A stretch of 64,000 nt of DNA from UBA1672 sp050633505 (GTDB lineage Bacteria; Pseudomonadota; Alphaproteobacteria; Micavibrionales; Micavibrionaceae): positions 1-64,000 of the forward strand of contig JBOEGQ010000001.1 in the NCBI GenBank assembly GCA_050633505.1, in the 5' to 3' direction. Positions 17,892 to 26,899 of this stretch are shown in pieces (within the stretch, counting starts at the first letter, position 1; each line of letters opens with the position of its first letter). Under the pieces are notes generated by a model. That model saw only the letters and a list, made by a program, of their open reading frames with translations. It had not been told where the DNA came from and ran no database searches. A program made the position numbers and the translations under genes.

Positions 17892-20126
17892 TTATATTTT
17901 AAACTTTAATCTAAAAGAATTTCCGATCACCAATAAAGATGACCCTGACATGGCCAGCGCAGCAACCCAAGGCGTCACCATTCCGGCCAAAGCAAGTGGT
18001 ATAGCAATGATATTATATAATACAGCCAACATAAAATTCTGCTTCACAAATTTTTGCACATATATCGCCGTCTTATAGGCATGATAGATTGGCGACAATT
18101 GATCCCCCATAAAGACTATATCGGCTGTGTTCTGTGCCATATCAATGGCACTACCCGGCGCCATTGATACATCCGCACCGGCCAGTGTCGGCGTATCATT
18201 TAATCCATCCCCAACCATAAGAACATTTTTGCCTTCTTTTTTAAGCCCCTCCAGATACTCAAACTTCTGGGGGGGCGTTTGCTCTGCTCTATATTCAGAA
18301 ATACCGCACTGCTTTGCGACTTTTTCAACAACAGCCTGACGGTCACCAGATAATATAACAGGAGTGCACCCGCTTTTTCGAAATTGCTCAACAACCTCAA
18401 CCGCATCTGTACGTAACACATCAGAGAACAGAAAGACGACAGGCTCTTGCCCCTCAACAGACAACCACAACTCCTGCAAGTCAAAGCTTTCTGCCGCCAT
18501 ATCACCACACCACGCACGGCGCCCTATTCGAACATACCCTTGATCTGCTTCACCTTGCATCCCCTGCCCCATGATTTCTTCAACATGGGATACGTTCAAG
18601 ATTTCACCATCATAGGCACTGCATATCGCCTGTGACAGCGGATGCGCACTATGCACTGCAAGAGAAGCGGCCATTTGTAAGCTTTGCTCATCATATGGCT
18701 CTTGCAAAGTTGGCTTGCCGACACTCAACGTCCCTGTTTTATCAAGTAGCACCACATCAACCGATGCAAGTCGTTCCAACGCATCTCCAGACTTCACAAT
18801 AATACCGCGCTTCATCAAAACGCCGCTCGCAAGAACCTGAACCACCGGAACGGCAAGTCCCAGCGCGCATGGGCATGTTATAATCAGAACAGTAACTGCA
18901 ATCAAAAGCGAAGCTTGAAACGTGATGCCGCCAATAAGCCACCACCCCAAAAATGCCAAAACCGCCATAAGGTGCACAACCGGCGTATAAAGACGCGCCG
19001 CCTTATCCGCCATACGCACATAATGGGCATGGTTTTGCTGTGCTTTTTCCATCAATGCAACGATATCAGCCAATAATGTATTCTTTGCCGTTTTAAGAAC
19101 CTTCACCGTTATCGGGGATGAGATATTGACCGTACCGGCAAAAACATCCTGACCAACCGTCATACGCCGCGGTAATGTTTCCCCTGTGACCAGTGATGTA
19201 TCGATATCCGTTTCACCCTTGTGTATGACGCCATCCAACGGGATCTTCTCTCCCGTAGAGACATATATAAACGCCCCTTCTTCAATGTCTCTAACGGCAA
19301 TACGCTTCACGTTATTACCCTCCATCACCTTTGCGAAGCCACTTAATGAGCTTAACAAATCAGTTGCAACAGAACGTGCCGATCGCCGCGCATGAAAGTC
19401 CAAATACCGCCCAACCAACAAGAAAAACATCAGCATAACCGAAGAATCAAAATAGACGTGCTCCCCATGATGCATCGTTTCGTACAAGCTCATAACACTG
19501 GTCAGAATAAGAGCAATAGAAATCGGTACATCCATATTGGTTTGGCGCACGCGCAAAGCACGAATTGCAGAACGGAAAAACGGACGCCCCGCAAACAAAA
19601 TTGCCGGCAGGGCAATAATAGCAGAAATCCAGTGCATAAAATCCCGAGTTGCCATCCCCATTGTTTCCGCCGATGTCGTCCAAAGCCCAACAGATAACAA
19701 CATCACATTGCCCATGGCAAAGCCCGCCACACCAAGGCACATCAAAAGGAACCTGTCTTCTTCTTCGCTTTCACTTTTTTCCTGATCCATACTATAGGGA
19801 AGCACGTTATAACCAAGCGCCTCTATATTCTGCACAAACACGTTGGCACGAGAATCTTCGCCGCCCCATTCAATTTTCAAATGTCCAGTAGAGAAGTTAA
19901 GCCGCACATATGATACGTCAGCTTCCTTATGAAGGCATGTTTCAATCTTTTGGATACAGGCTGCACAATGCACACCGCGCACGAGAAGCTCAAGCATCAA
20001 GCCACCTTGCTCACTCTCCTTTGCCAAAGACTCATAGCCTGTATTTTCGGCATCTATTCCGTTAGGAAGCTGTAATGGGTCTGATACTTCGTATTGTTCC
20101 ATGTTGCATCCAACTGTACATGCCAT
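17892..20126 (-). CDS. ccoI: Copper-translocating P-type ATPase CcoI (FixI)
   Basis: Cu-exporting P1B ATPase that supplies copper to the cbb3 oxidase. In order: a short Cys-containing N terminus (ACTVGC), a heavy-metal-associated domain with GVHCAACIQ (residues about 52-60), membrane helices, the actuator TGE motif (LVTGETLPRR), the CPC metal site (ITCPCALGLAVP), the phosphorylation site DKTGTLS, and the hinge GDGLNDTPTL. The chosen ATG overlaps the end of ccoH by 73 bases. Later ATGs at 20102 and 19997 are possible, but the N-terminal cysteines favour the long form. Confidence 0.95.
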   Translation of the reverse strand: MACTVGCNMEQYEVSDPLQLPNGIDAENTGYESLAKESEQGGLMLELLVRGVHCAACIQKIETCLHKEADVSYVRLNFSTGHLKIEWGGEDSRANVFVQNIEALGYNVLPYSMDQEKSESEEEDRFLLMCLGVAGFAMGNVMLLSVGLWTTSAETMGMATRDFMHWISAIIALPAILFAGRPFFRSAIRALRVRQTNMDVPISIALILTSVMSLYETMHHGEHVYFDSSVMLMFFLLVGRYLDFHARRSARSVATDLLSSLSGFAKVMEGNNVKRIAVRDIEEGAFIYVSTGEKIPLDGVIHKGETDIDTSLVTGETLPRRMTVGQDVFAGTVNISSPITVKVLKTAKNTLLADIVALMEKAQQNHAHYVRMADKAARLYTPVVHLMAVLAFLGWWLIGGITFQASLLIAVTVLIITCPCALGLAVPVVQVLASGVLMKRGIIVKSGDALERLASVDVVLLDKTGTLSVGKPTLQEPYDEQSLQMAASLAVHSAHPLSQAICSAYDGEILNVSHVEEIMGQGMQGEADQGYVRIGRRAWCGDMAAESFDLQELWLSVEGQEPVVFLFSDVLRTDAVEVVEQFRKSGCTPVILSGDRQAVVEKVAKQCGISEYRAEQTPPQKFEYLEGLKKEGKNVLMVGDGLNDTPTLAGADVSMAPGSAIDMAQNTADIVFMGDQLSPIYHAYKTAIYVQKFVKQNFMLAVLYNIIAIPLALAGMVTPWVAALAMSGSSLLVIGNSFRLKFKI

Positions 20127-20530
20127 TGCCCCTGTAACGGCAAATCAAGATCTTCTTCATACACCCCTTCTCCGACATGTTCCAAAATCACATCGAAATC
20201 ATATCCATCTTGCACTGGGCGAACAAGGTTCGCACGCACCACTGCATTCTCAATTGGCTTATTCTGCGCATCTTTGATTTCCCAGATCAGCCGTGCCCCC
20301 TTATGCGACACCCGATCATTCATGACAGGCTGTGTTTTGGCCTTTTCCAAGGTATCATTAAAAGCCAAACCCTTTTCATATGGCTTTTCAACAATTACGC
20401 CCGTATGCGTATCCAATGCCAGATAAATAAAAACACCATTAACGGCAAAAATCACGCCAAAGAACGATAAAAATGAAATTAAAATCCACTTATCCTTGGG
20501 GTCGCGTTTTCTCTTTGATGTCACGCTCAT
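20054..20530 (-). CDS. ccoH: cbb3 oxidase assembly protein CcoH (FixH)
   Basis: A 158-residue membrane-anchored protein of the FixH family, needed for assembly of cbb3 oxidase. It has a basic N terminus (TSKRKRDPKDKW), one membrane helix (ILISFLSFFGVIFAVNGVFIYLAL) and a periplasmic beta-rich domain. That domain includes AFNDTLEKAKTQP and ends GQWHVQLDATWNNTKYQTHYSF, as in the family. It lies five bases after ccoG and overlaps ccoI. Confidence 0.9.
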   Translation of the reverse strand: MSVTSKRKRDPKDKWILISFLSFFGVIFAVNGVFIYLALDTHTGVIVEKPYEKGLAFNDTLEKAKTQPVMNDRVSHKGARLIWEIKDAQNKPIENAVVRANLVRPVQDGYDFDVILEHVGEGVYEEDLDLPLQGQWHVQLDATWNNTKYQTHYSFLTE

Positions 20531-20535
20531 AGATC

Positions 20536-21999
20536 CTATTCTTTTCGTGTTACAAAAACCGAGACATACTCATCGGAGATCTCATCGGCTTCATTCTTTA
20601 ATGTAAATGTAATATCACGGGGAAAGTCCGGTGTCATATCTGCACTGACATAAATTTGGTACGATCCGACACTATCTGCAGGTACATACAAGTTGTTTTG
20701 ATCTGCGTCACCTGCCGCTTTCACTTGTATCCTTGCCTTATCAAGCCCCTCAACAGAAAGATGGTATATCTGATGATCATGCGTTTTATTCAGAATTTTC
20801 AGCACATACCCATTACGTATTTCACCACTGGAAAGTTGAACAAATACAGGGTTACGGTCATGCAAAACATGAATTTGCAATGGTGCACGCGCAATAAGGG
20901 AGTACAACATGACACACCCAACCAATGCAATAACCGCAGAATAATAAATCGTGCGCGGGCGAATAAATTTGAATTGCTCCTCCCCACCTTTAATTTCCGC
21001 TTCCATATGGTTGGTCGTATCATAACGGATCAGCCCACGCGGAAGATCAACTTTATCCATGATATTGTTACAGGCATCAACACAAAGGCCACACGCAATA
21101 CATTCCATTTGCAAGCCATCACGAATATCAATTCCCATCGGGCAAACCTGCACACAGGCCGTACAATCGATGCAATGCCCGCGCCCTTCCCAACTGGCTC
21201 CTTTTTTATGTTTGCCGCGTTTTTCACCACGTTTTTCATCATAGCCAATGATGAGAGTGTCCCGATCAAACATCGCAGACTGAAATCGGGCATAAGGACA
21301 CATATATGTACAGACCTGTTCACGCGCAAAACCCGCCATAAGATAGGTGCTAAATGTTAATCCACCAATAAAACCCAAAACGGTGGGAGAAACGTCGAAT
21401 GTGAAAAAGCTCCATACCAATGAGGGTGCATCATTGAAGTACAAAACAAAAGATCCGGCCGTACACCACGCAATCATCAACCAGATAAAGTGAGTTAGCG
21501 TAATCTTTCTAATTTTATCAAAAGTCCACGGCCCTTCTTGCAGCTTCTTCCGCGCATTACGATCCCCCTGAACGATACGCTCAACCCAAACAAATAAGTC
21601 TGTCCAAACCGTCTGCGGACAGGTGTAGCCACACCATACACGCCCAAACAAGCTTGTTACAAAAAACAAACCAATCGCCGCCAGAATTAAAATACCAGTC
21701 AGGATATAAACTTCCTGTGGCCATATCTCGATCCAAAACCAATAGGCCTTGGCGTTTGTAAGGTCAATCAGAACGGCCTGTCCCGGCGCATTAGGACCAC
21801 GATCCCACCGAAGGAACGGTGTCAGATAGTAAATCCCAAGCGTAATGATCATCGCCGCCCATTTGAGCTTTCGATATTTACCCCAAACCCGTTTGGGGTA
21901 AATTTTTTCCTGTTTGGCGAAATACTGAATGTCTTGATTATTCAGTGAATTCGTCGATGACTGATTGCTGTTCTTGTTGGTCATCTTCCGATTGCTCAT
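20536..21999 (-). CDS. ccoG: cbb3 oxidase accessory iron-sulfur protein CcoG (FixG)
   Basis: A polytopic membrane protein with ferredoxin-like clusters, proposed to reduce copper for CcoN maturation. It shows YPKRVWGKYRKLKW before the first helix, the conserved WCGYTCPQTVWTDLF loop and CTYMCPYARFQ. Two 4Fe-4S motifs follow (CIDCTACVQVCP and CIACGLCVDACN). The C-terminal periplasmic Ig-like domain is present. Of 487 residues the first 20 overlap ccoP; the ATG at 21984 (MTNKNSN) is an alternative start five codons in. Confidence 0.95.
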   Translation of the reverse strand: MSNRKMTNKNSNQSSTNSLNNQDIQYFAKQEKIYPKRVWGKYRKLKWAAMIITLGIYYLTPFLRWDRGPNAPGQAVLIDLTNAKAYWFWIEIWPQEVYILTGILILAAIGLFFVTSLFGRVWCGYTCPQTVWTDLFVWVERIVQGDRNARKKLQEGPWTFDKIRKITLTHFIWLMIAWCTAGSFVLYFNDAPSLVWSFFTFDVSPTVLGFIGGLTFSTYLMAGFAREQVCTYMCPYARFQSAMFDRDTLIIGYDEKRGEKRGKHKKGASWEGRGHCIDCTACVQVCPMGIDIRDGLQMECIACGLCVDACNNIMDKVDLPRGLIRYDTTNHMEAEIKGGEEQFKFIRPRTIYYSAVIALVGCVMLYSLIARAPLQIHVLHDRNPVFVQLSSGEIRNGYVLKILNKTHDHQIYHLSVEGLDKARIQVKAAGDADQNNLYVPADSVGSYQIYVSADMTPDFPRDITFTLKNEADEISDEYVSVFVTRKE

Positions 22000-22954
22000 C
22001 TGTAATATTATCTTCTATAACGCGTTCTTCGACTTGCGGTGTGATATCCGGCTCTTCCGCATCGTCCACCACATCGTCTTCACCACCGCCAAGCTGGTGC
22101 AAGTAGACAGTAAGCTGCTTCAATGTGTTTTCATCCAGACGGTTTTCCCATGCCGGCATCATACCCGCACGGGCATAGAATACTGTTTCATACACCGCAT
22201 CACGACCACCACCATAAAGCCAAATCTTATCGGCAAGGTTAGGTGCACCGAACATATGGTCTCCCTTACCGTCATCAGCATGACAAGATGCACATTGCGC
22301 CTTATAGACCTCATAGCCTTTTTCATGGTTTTTACCGCGTTTAGATCCGGAAAGCGTCATAACATAATCAACGACGGCATCGATTTCATCATGCTTTAAC
22401 AATTCATCCTGACCAAATGCAGGCATTTGCGATATACGCGTATCCAGATTATCTGCACGGATACCATATTGAAGCGTCTCAAAAATCTCGGACATTGTTC
22501 CGCCCCATAGCCAGTCATCATCATTCAGGTTGGGGTACCCCTTCCCGCCTTCTGCGCCTGTACCGTGACACGTTGCACAATTATCTTTAAACGCCGACGA
22601 ACCACCGGCCACTGCAAAGGCGTAAAGCTCTGCATCATTCATGATCTTATCAAAAGATGCATGTTCAAAACGATCCAGATATTTCTGCTGTCGCGCGACA
22701 ATTTCATCCTGACTTTCTTTCAGCTCTCTAAACTGTGTATAGCCACTTGTCCCTTCTGTTGCCCCGCCGGGCACAGGCCATGACGGATATACAACAAAGT
22801 ACCAGAATGACCATATAATCGAGACATAAAGAACCCACAACCACCACCGTGGCAAAGGATTGTTCAATTCCTTCAAACCGTCCCATTCATGCCCGGTTGT
22901 TTCAACACCTGACACCTCATCAATTTCTTTTTCTTTCTTGTGCTGATCGCTCAT
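21938..22954 (-). CDS. ccoP: cbb3 oxidase diheme subunit CcoP (FixP)
   Basis: Membrane-bound diheme cytochrome c that feeds electrons into CcoN. The 338-residue protein has the N-terminal segment HEWDGLKELNNPLPRWWLW leading into a membrane helix, then two class I c-type heme motifs, CATCH (about residue 129) and CASCH (about 215). The sixth-ligand regions include QMPAFG and MMPAW. The C terminus carries an unusually long acidic, Gln-rich tail (residues about 295-338), part of which is the overlap with ccoG. The start overlaps the ccoQ stop (ATGA). Confidence 0.96.
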   Translation of the reverse strand: MSDQHKKEKEIDEVSGVETTGHEWDGLKELNNPLPRWWLWVLYVSIIWSFWYFVVYPSWPVPGGATEGTSGYTQFRELKESQDEIVARQQKYLDRFEHASFDKIMNDAELYAFAVAGGSSAFKDNCATCHGTGAEGGKGYPNLNDDDWLWGGTMSEIFETLQYGIRADNLDTRISQMPAFGQDELLKHDEIDAVVDYVMTLSGSKRGKNHEKGYEVYKAQCASCHADDGKGDHMFGAPNLADKIWLYGGGRDAVYETVFYARAGMMPAWENRLDENTLKQLTVYLHQLGGGEDDVVDDAEEPDITPQVEERVIEDNITDEQSEDDQQEQQSVIDEFTE

Positions 22955-23106
22955 TCTTTATGCTCCTTCAAAGGAATTTGCGCTTTATCTTCATATGATT
23001 TCTTTGATCCCGGGCGAAATGTCCAAATCAGAACGCCGCAAAAAAAGACAAAGAAAAACAAAAGGCCGATCAACCCCATATCGGGATTGGCAAAAAAACT
23101 CTTCAT
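22951..23106 (-). CDS. ccoQ: cbb3 oxidase subunit CcoQ (FixQ)
   Basis: A 51-residue protein read from ATG 23106-23104, which overlaps the ccoO stop by one base, to TGA at 22953-22951, which overlaps the ccoP start. It has one membrane helix (GLIGLLFFFVFFCGVLIWTF) followed by RPGSKKSYEDKAQIPL, the arrangement typical of CcoQ. It stabilises the association of CcoP with the core complex. The tight overlaps on both sides and the conserved position between ccoO and ccoP make the call firm despite the small size. Confidence 0.95.
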   Translation of the reverse strand: MKSFFANPDMGLIGLLFFFVFFCGVLIWTFRPGSKKSYEDKAQIPLKEHKE

Positions 23107-23846
23107 CACTCCCCCCCTTCCACGGCTTTCGCCGCATCAAAGTCAACCATTGTTCCAAGAACCTGCAGATAAGCAATCAACGCGTCCATCTCTGAAACCA
23201 TATTAGGCTGCCCGTCAAAATCACGCGCATTTACAGTTTCTCCATAACGCTCTTCCAGACCTGACGTATCGGAACGATCCTCACCAGTTGCCTGAACGAT
23301 TGCATCTCTTTTGGCTTCTTTAATCATTTCATCACTATAAGGTACGCCAAGGGCGCGTAGAGCACTCAGGTGACGATCAAGATCGTGCACTTTGGCACCC
23401 GTTGTAAGTAGAAATTCATAAGACGGCATAATGGATTCCGGCACCAAATCACGCGGTTCTTTCATATGGGTGACATGCCATTCATCTGAATACTTACCAC
23501 CAACCCGCGCAAGGTCAGGCCCTGTACGCTTTGACCCCCATTGGAACGGATAGTCATACATACTTTCCGCCGCCAAAGAGTAATGCCCATAGCGCACAAC
23601 TTCATCACGTAAAGGCCTGATTTGTTGAGAATGACAGTTATAACACCCTTCACGGACATAGATATTCTGCCCGACCAGCTCCAATGGCGTATAGGGACGC
23701 ACACCTTCAACAGGCTCAATAACCGTTTCCATACGGAACAGAGGAACAATCTCAACAATACCACCAATCAAGACAACGACAATCACACAGGCAAGCAACA
23801 ATATGGAATTACGTTCCAGTTTTTCATGTTTATTCATCCAACTCAT
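23106..23846 (-). CDS. ccoO: cbb3 oxidase monoheme subunit CcoO (FixO)
   Basis: A membrane-anchored monoheme cytochrome c, the constant partner of CcoN. The 246 residues contain an N-terminal membrane helix (ILLLACVIVVVLIGGIVEIVP), the segment ARxEGVRPYTPLE-like VEGVRPYTPLELVGQ, and the heme motif CYNCHSQQIRP. KRTGPDLARVGGKYSDEWH and the Met ligand region ESIMPSYEFL follow. The start overlaps the ccoN stop by four bases (ATGA), and the stop overlaps ccoQ by one. Confidence 0.97.
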   Translation of the reverse strand: MSWMNKHEKLERNSILLLACVIVVVLIGGIVEIVPLFRMETVIEPVEGVRPYTPLELVGQNIYVREGCYNCHSQQIRPLRDEVVRYGHYSLAAESMYDYPFQWGSKRTGPDLARVGGKYSDEWHVTHMKEPRDLVPESIMPSYEFLLTTGAKVHDLDRHLSALRALGVPYSDEMIKEAKRDAIVQATGEDRSDTSGLEERYGETVNARDFDGQPNMVSEMDALIAYLQVLGTMVDFDAAKAVEGGE

Positions 23847-25312
23847 GCTACTGCTCCTTGCATTTGAGTGTTTTGTTTTTGCTGTTGCTTCAACTCCTCT
23901 GCCAGCTCCTTCTCATTCACATCTCCCCGAATTGTACGGTAGAAGTTGTAAACCATGACCAGAGCCCCTGCGAGGTAAAGAAGTCCACCCAACACGCGTA
24001 TTGCATAGAATGGTTTCATTGCCATCACACTCTCAACGAATGAGTATTTAAGGAAGCCCATATCATCATAATCGCGCCACATCAGACCTTGCATGATCCC
24101 GGACACCCACATCGCAGTGATATAGAAAACGATACCTAATGTTGCGACCCATAGGTGGATACTGACAAGCTTTGTTGAATATAATCTCTCACGTTCCCAA
24201 AGATGAGGAACCAGATAATATAACGCACCAAAGGTAATGAACCCGACCCAACCAAGCGCACCGGAATGCACGTGCCCGATTGTCCAATCTGTATAATGCG
24301 ATAAGGAATTCACCGCGCGAATAGACATCAAGGGACCTTCAAAGGTACTCATACCATAAAACGCCATCGCAATAATCATGAACTGCAACACGGGATCATC
24401 GCGCAACTTATGCCACGCCCCGGAAAGGGTCATAACACCATTAATCATCCCCCCCCAACTTGGCATCCATAGCATAATTGAGAATGTCATTCCCAGTGTC
24501 TGCGCCCAGTCCGGCAACGCGGTATAGTGCAAGTGGTGCGGTCCTGCCCAAATATAGATAAAGATCAATGACCAAAAGTGAATAATAGAGAGGCGATAGG
24601 AATAAACCGGGCGATCTGCCTGTTTCGGAATGAAGTAATACATCATCCCTAAAAATCCGGCCGTCAGGAAGAAACCAACCGCATTATGTCCGTACCACCA
24701 CTGGATCATTGCACTTTGCACCCCTGCAAAGGCAGAATAACTTTTCGCACCAGCAATATAAACCGGCAGAGCTAAAGCATTTCCAAGGTGCAATATCGCA
24801 ACCGTTATAATAAAGGCAATAAAGAACCAGTTCGCAACATAAAGGTGAGGCTCTTTCCGTTTTACAACAGTCATCATAAAGACAATAAGATAAACCACCC
24901 AGACCACAGTTAACCACAAGTCCGCGTACCATTCAGGTTCTGCATATTCTTTACCTTGCGTGACACCAAGAACATATCCGAGAGCCGCCATAACAATGAA
25001 TGCCTGATATCCCCAGAATGTAAAATCGGCCAGCTTATCCCCCCATAGCCGCACACCACAGGTACGCTGCACGATGAAATAGCTGGTTGCAAACAAGGCA
25101 TTCCCGCCAAATGCAAAAATCACAGCAGATGTATGAACCGGACGCAAACGCCCAAAGCTCAAATACGGTTCAATATTCAAATCGGGGAAAACCATTTGCA
25201 TGGCAATAAACACACCGGCTGAAAAGCCGACAATGCCCCAGAAAATTGTCGCTATCGTAAATTTCTTAACGATATCGTAGTTATACGAAGGATTCGAATC
25301 CGTCATTTCCAT
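23843..25312 (-). CDS. ccoN: cbb3 cytochrome oxidase catalytic subunit CcoN (FixN)
   Basis: Heme-copper oxygen reductase of the C family, a 12-helix membrane protein that reduces O2 at low oxygen tension. All histidine ligand regions are readable: RPVHTSAVIFAF (low-spin heme), WWYGHNAVGFFLT (CuB), GPHHLHYTALP (CuB) and IGHVHSGALGW (heme ligands). The Tyr of the active site is in GMMYYF. Length is 489 residues. A second ATG two codons downstream (25306) is equally plausible as the start. It lies 12 bases after the DsbD/TauE-like gene, so the real operon promoter is probably upstream of that gene. Confidence 0.98.
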   Translation of the reverse strand: MEMTDSNPSYNYDIVKKFTIATIFWGIVGFSAGVFIAMQMVFPDLNIEPYLSFGRLRPVHTSAVIFAFGGNALFATSYFIVQRTCGVRLWGDKLADFTFWGYQAFIVMAALGYVLGVTQGKEYAEPEWYADLWLTVVWVVYLIVFMMTVVKRKEPHLYVANWFFIAFIITVAILHLGNALALPVYIAGAKSYSAFAGVQSAMIQWWYGHNAVGFFLTAGFLGMMYYFIPKQADRPVYSYRLSIIHFWSLIFIYIWAGPHHLHYTALPDWAQTLGMTFSIMLWMPSWGGMINGVMTLSGAWHKLRDDPVLQFMIIAMAFYGMSTFEGPLMSIRAVNSLSHYTDWTIGHVHSGALGWVGFITFGALYYLVPHLWERERLYSTKLVSIHLWVATLGIVFYITAMWVSGIMQGLMWRDYDDMGFLKYSFVESVMAMKPFYAIRVLGGLLYLAGALVMVYNFYRTIRGDVNEKELAEELKQQQKQNTQMQGAVA

Positions 25313-25324
25313 ACCTTTTTCCTT

Positions 25325-26071
25325 TTAAAAGACCATTATTCCTGCAAGAACAAAGAGCCAGACACTGCTGACAATCATGCCTCCGCGTGAAATATACAAA
25401 CCCATCTTCGGGTATTTGTGCATCAAGGCACGCCCCCCCAAAGCAACACAAAGAAGAGACGGCACCGTTCCGGCACTGAATGCCGTCATTGCAAGAGCCG
25501 ATTGAAACACATCCGGGGCAGTTGCCGAGGCCATCAAAGCCGAAACGACAAGGCCACAAGGCATAAACCCCAGTAAAACGCCTAATAGATAACGGGAAAA
25601 CACGCTGCTTCTTTCCATTAACACAGCCACATTTTTACTTATCCAACGAAACGGAACGGCGCGCTGAAAGAACGATACCCATGGGAAAATTCTGGCCATT
25701 TTGGGAAAGGCTGTCACCAGAAAAATCACAGCAGCCAGCACAAGTAACGGCGCAGAAATAAAAGATTTTGAATCCGAAAAAACAAACGCCAAATTAATCA
25801 CTGAACTCACCAGAATGGCAAGCACAACATAGGTGGTCATACGTCCCAAATGATACGGAAGCAAAGCCGTAGATTTTAATCTATGAAAAACGGCCTGTGA
25901 TTCGGCGCTTTTTTCGCCCTCACCATGTTTATACGCACCAACTTGCGCAAGCACAAAAGGCCCGCACATCCACGCACAATGAGAAAGCCCACCAACCAGT
26001 CCCGCTAAAAACAGGCTGGTCGGTAGGCCATAGGAGGTCGTAAACTGATGTGCACATTGTGCAATAATCAT
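25325..26071 (-). CDS. TauE/SafE (DsbD_2-type) membrane protein heading the cco operon
   Basis: A 248-residue membrane protein with about six helices. The motif LVGGLSHCAWMCGPF near residue 30 matches the HCxxMCG signature of the DsbD_2/UreH-like transmembrane family, relatives of which sit in or beside cco clusters. A role in copper or thiol handling for cbb3 maturation is likely but inferred. The first strong methionine is used (MIIAQCAHQF). It starts 56 bases from an FNR box and ends 12 bases before ccoN, so it should be the promoter-proximal gene of the ccoNOQPGHIS series. Confidence 0.82.
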   Translation of the reverse strand: MIIAQCAHQFTTSYGLPTSLFLAGLVGGLSHCAWMCGPFVLAQVGAYKHGEGEKSAESQAVFHRLKSTALLPYHLGRMTTYVVLAILVSSVINLAFVFSDSKSFISAPLLVLAAVIFLVTAFPKMARIFPWVSFFQRAVPFRWISKNVAVLMERSSVFSRYLLGVLLGFMPCGLVVSALMASATAPDVFQSALAMTAFSAGTVPSLLCVALGGRALMHKYPKMGLYISRGGMIVSSVWLFVLAGIMVF

Positions 26072-26098
26072 TATAAACTCGTTTCTATACCTTCCATC

Positions 26099-26140
26099 AT
26101 TGTGAAAGAGTTGCTAAGGTCGCGCCTTGACAAATGTCAA
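26099..26140. promoter_or_regulatory. FNR/FixK-type box between the cco operon and the Crp/Fnr gene
   Basis: TTGAC-AAAT-GTCAA at 26127-26140. For the leftward cco series CACAAT (26099-26104, minus strand) is correctly placed as the -10 of a class II promoter with a start near 26092. The box also lies 24 bases before the regulator's probable start codon (26164), where it would repress rather than activate; autorepression is inferred. Confidence 0.8.
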
Positions 26141-26163
26141 TTATAAGAAGTCAGGAACAACTG

Positions 26164-26883
26164 ATGCAAAATATCAATGATCTGGAAACGATAAAATTAT
26201 TCACCCCCTGCGGAGATGACTTTTTTAAAAAGCTATCCCAAAATGCAACATCGCAACGATATGCAAAGGGGAAAGTGCTGTTCATTCATGGTGAAGAAGC
26301 ACAACGCTTTTTCTACATCAAAAGTGGGTGGATCAAGCTGTTCCGTGAGACATTGGATGGTGCACAGGCTGTTGTTGATATCCTGCCCCACGGAAACATT
26401 TTTGGTGAAACATCCATTTTCGAAGATGGCATCTACCCATACAGCGCAGAAATTGTTGAGCCGAGTGAGATTATTTCCTTACCAATCAGCCACTTAAAGG
26501 ATGAAATTGAGAAAAATAATAAGCTGGCATTGAATATGTTGCGCACAATGGCACGGTACAGGCGACAGCAGGATCAGGAAATCGAACACAGATCGATACA
26601 AAACGCATCGCAACGTATTGGATGCTTCCTCTTGCGTTTAGCGGATCAGGAGAAAATCGGCGAGGTCACAATACATCTGCCGTATGATAAAACATTGCTC
26701 GCCTCACGTCTGGGCATGCAACCGGAAACGTTCTCACGCGCACTATCGAAATTACGGCAGAAAACAGGTATTCGCGTCCAAGGGGCGACAATAGAGATGG
26801 ATAGCTTGGATCAGCTTGTTCAATATTCCTGTGCGGCATGCTCTTCAGAGTTCCCATGTAAAGACCTTCAAACAGCAGAATAG
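26164..26883 (+). CDS. Crp/Fnr family transcription regulator with C-terminal cysteine cluster
   Basis: A cyclic-nucleotide-binding-fold regulator of about 239 residues. The jelly-roll domain includes GKVLFIHGEEAQRFFYIKSG and GNIFGETSIFE. A dimerisation helix and a winged helix follow. The recognition helix reads GMQPETFSRALSKL, with the E-x-x-S-R pattern of FNR proteins that read TTGAY half sites, matching the boxes in this region. The N-terminal Cys cluster of true FNR is absent. Instead the C terminus carries CAACSSEFPC. I prefer ATG 26164 (good AGGAA site) over the ATG at 26134, which lies inside the FNR box. It probably controls the flanking cco and ompW units. Confidence 0.88.
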   Translation: MQNINDLETIKLFTPCGDDFFKKLSQNATSQRYAKGKVLFIHGEEAQRFFYIKSGWIKLFRETLDGAQAVVDILPHGNIFGETSIFEDGIYPYSAEIVEPSEIISLPISHLKDEIEKNNKLALNMLRTMARYRRQQDQEIEHRSIQNASQRIGCFLLRLADQEKIGEVTIHLPYDKTLLASRLGMQPETFSRALSKLRQKTGIRVQGATIEMDSLDQLVQYSCAACSSEFPCKDLQTAE

Positions 26884-26899
26884 AACAACATTCCACCCT

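Noticed and set aside
20656..21360. 234-codon rightward open frame antisense to ccoG
   Set aside because: Lies wholly inside ccoG with all its iron-sulfur motifs intact; no start signals.
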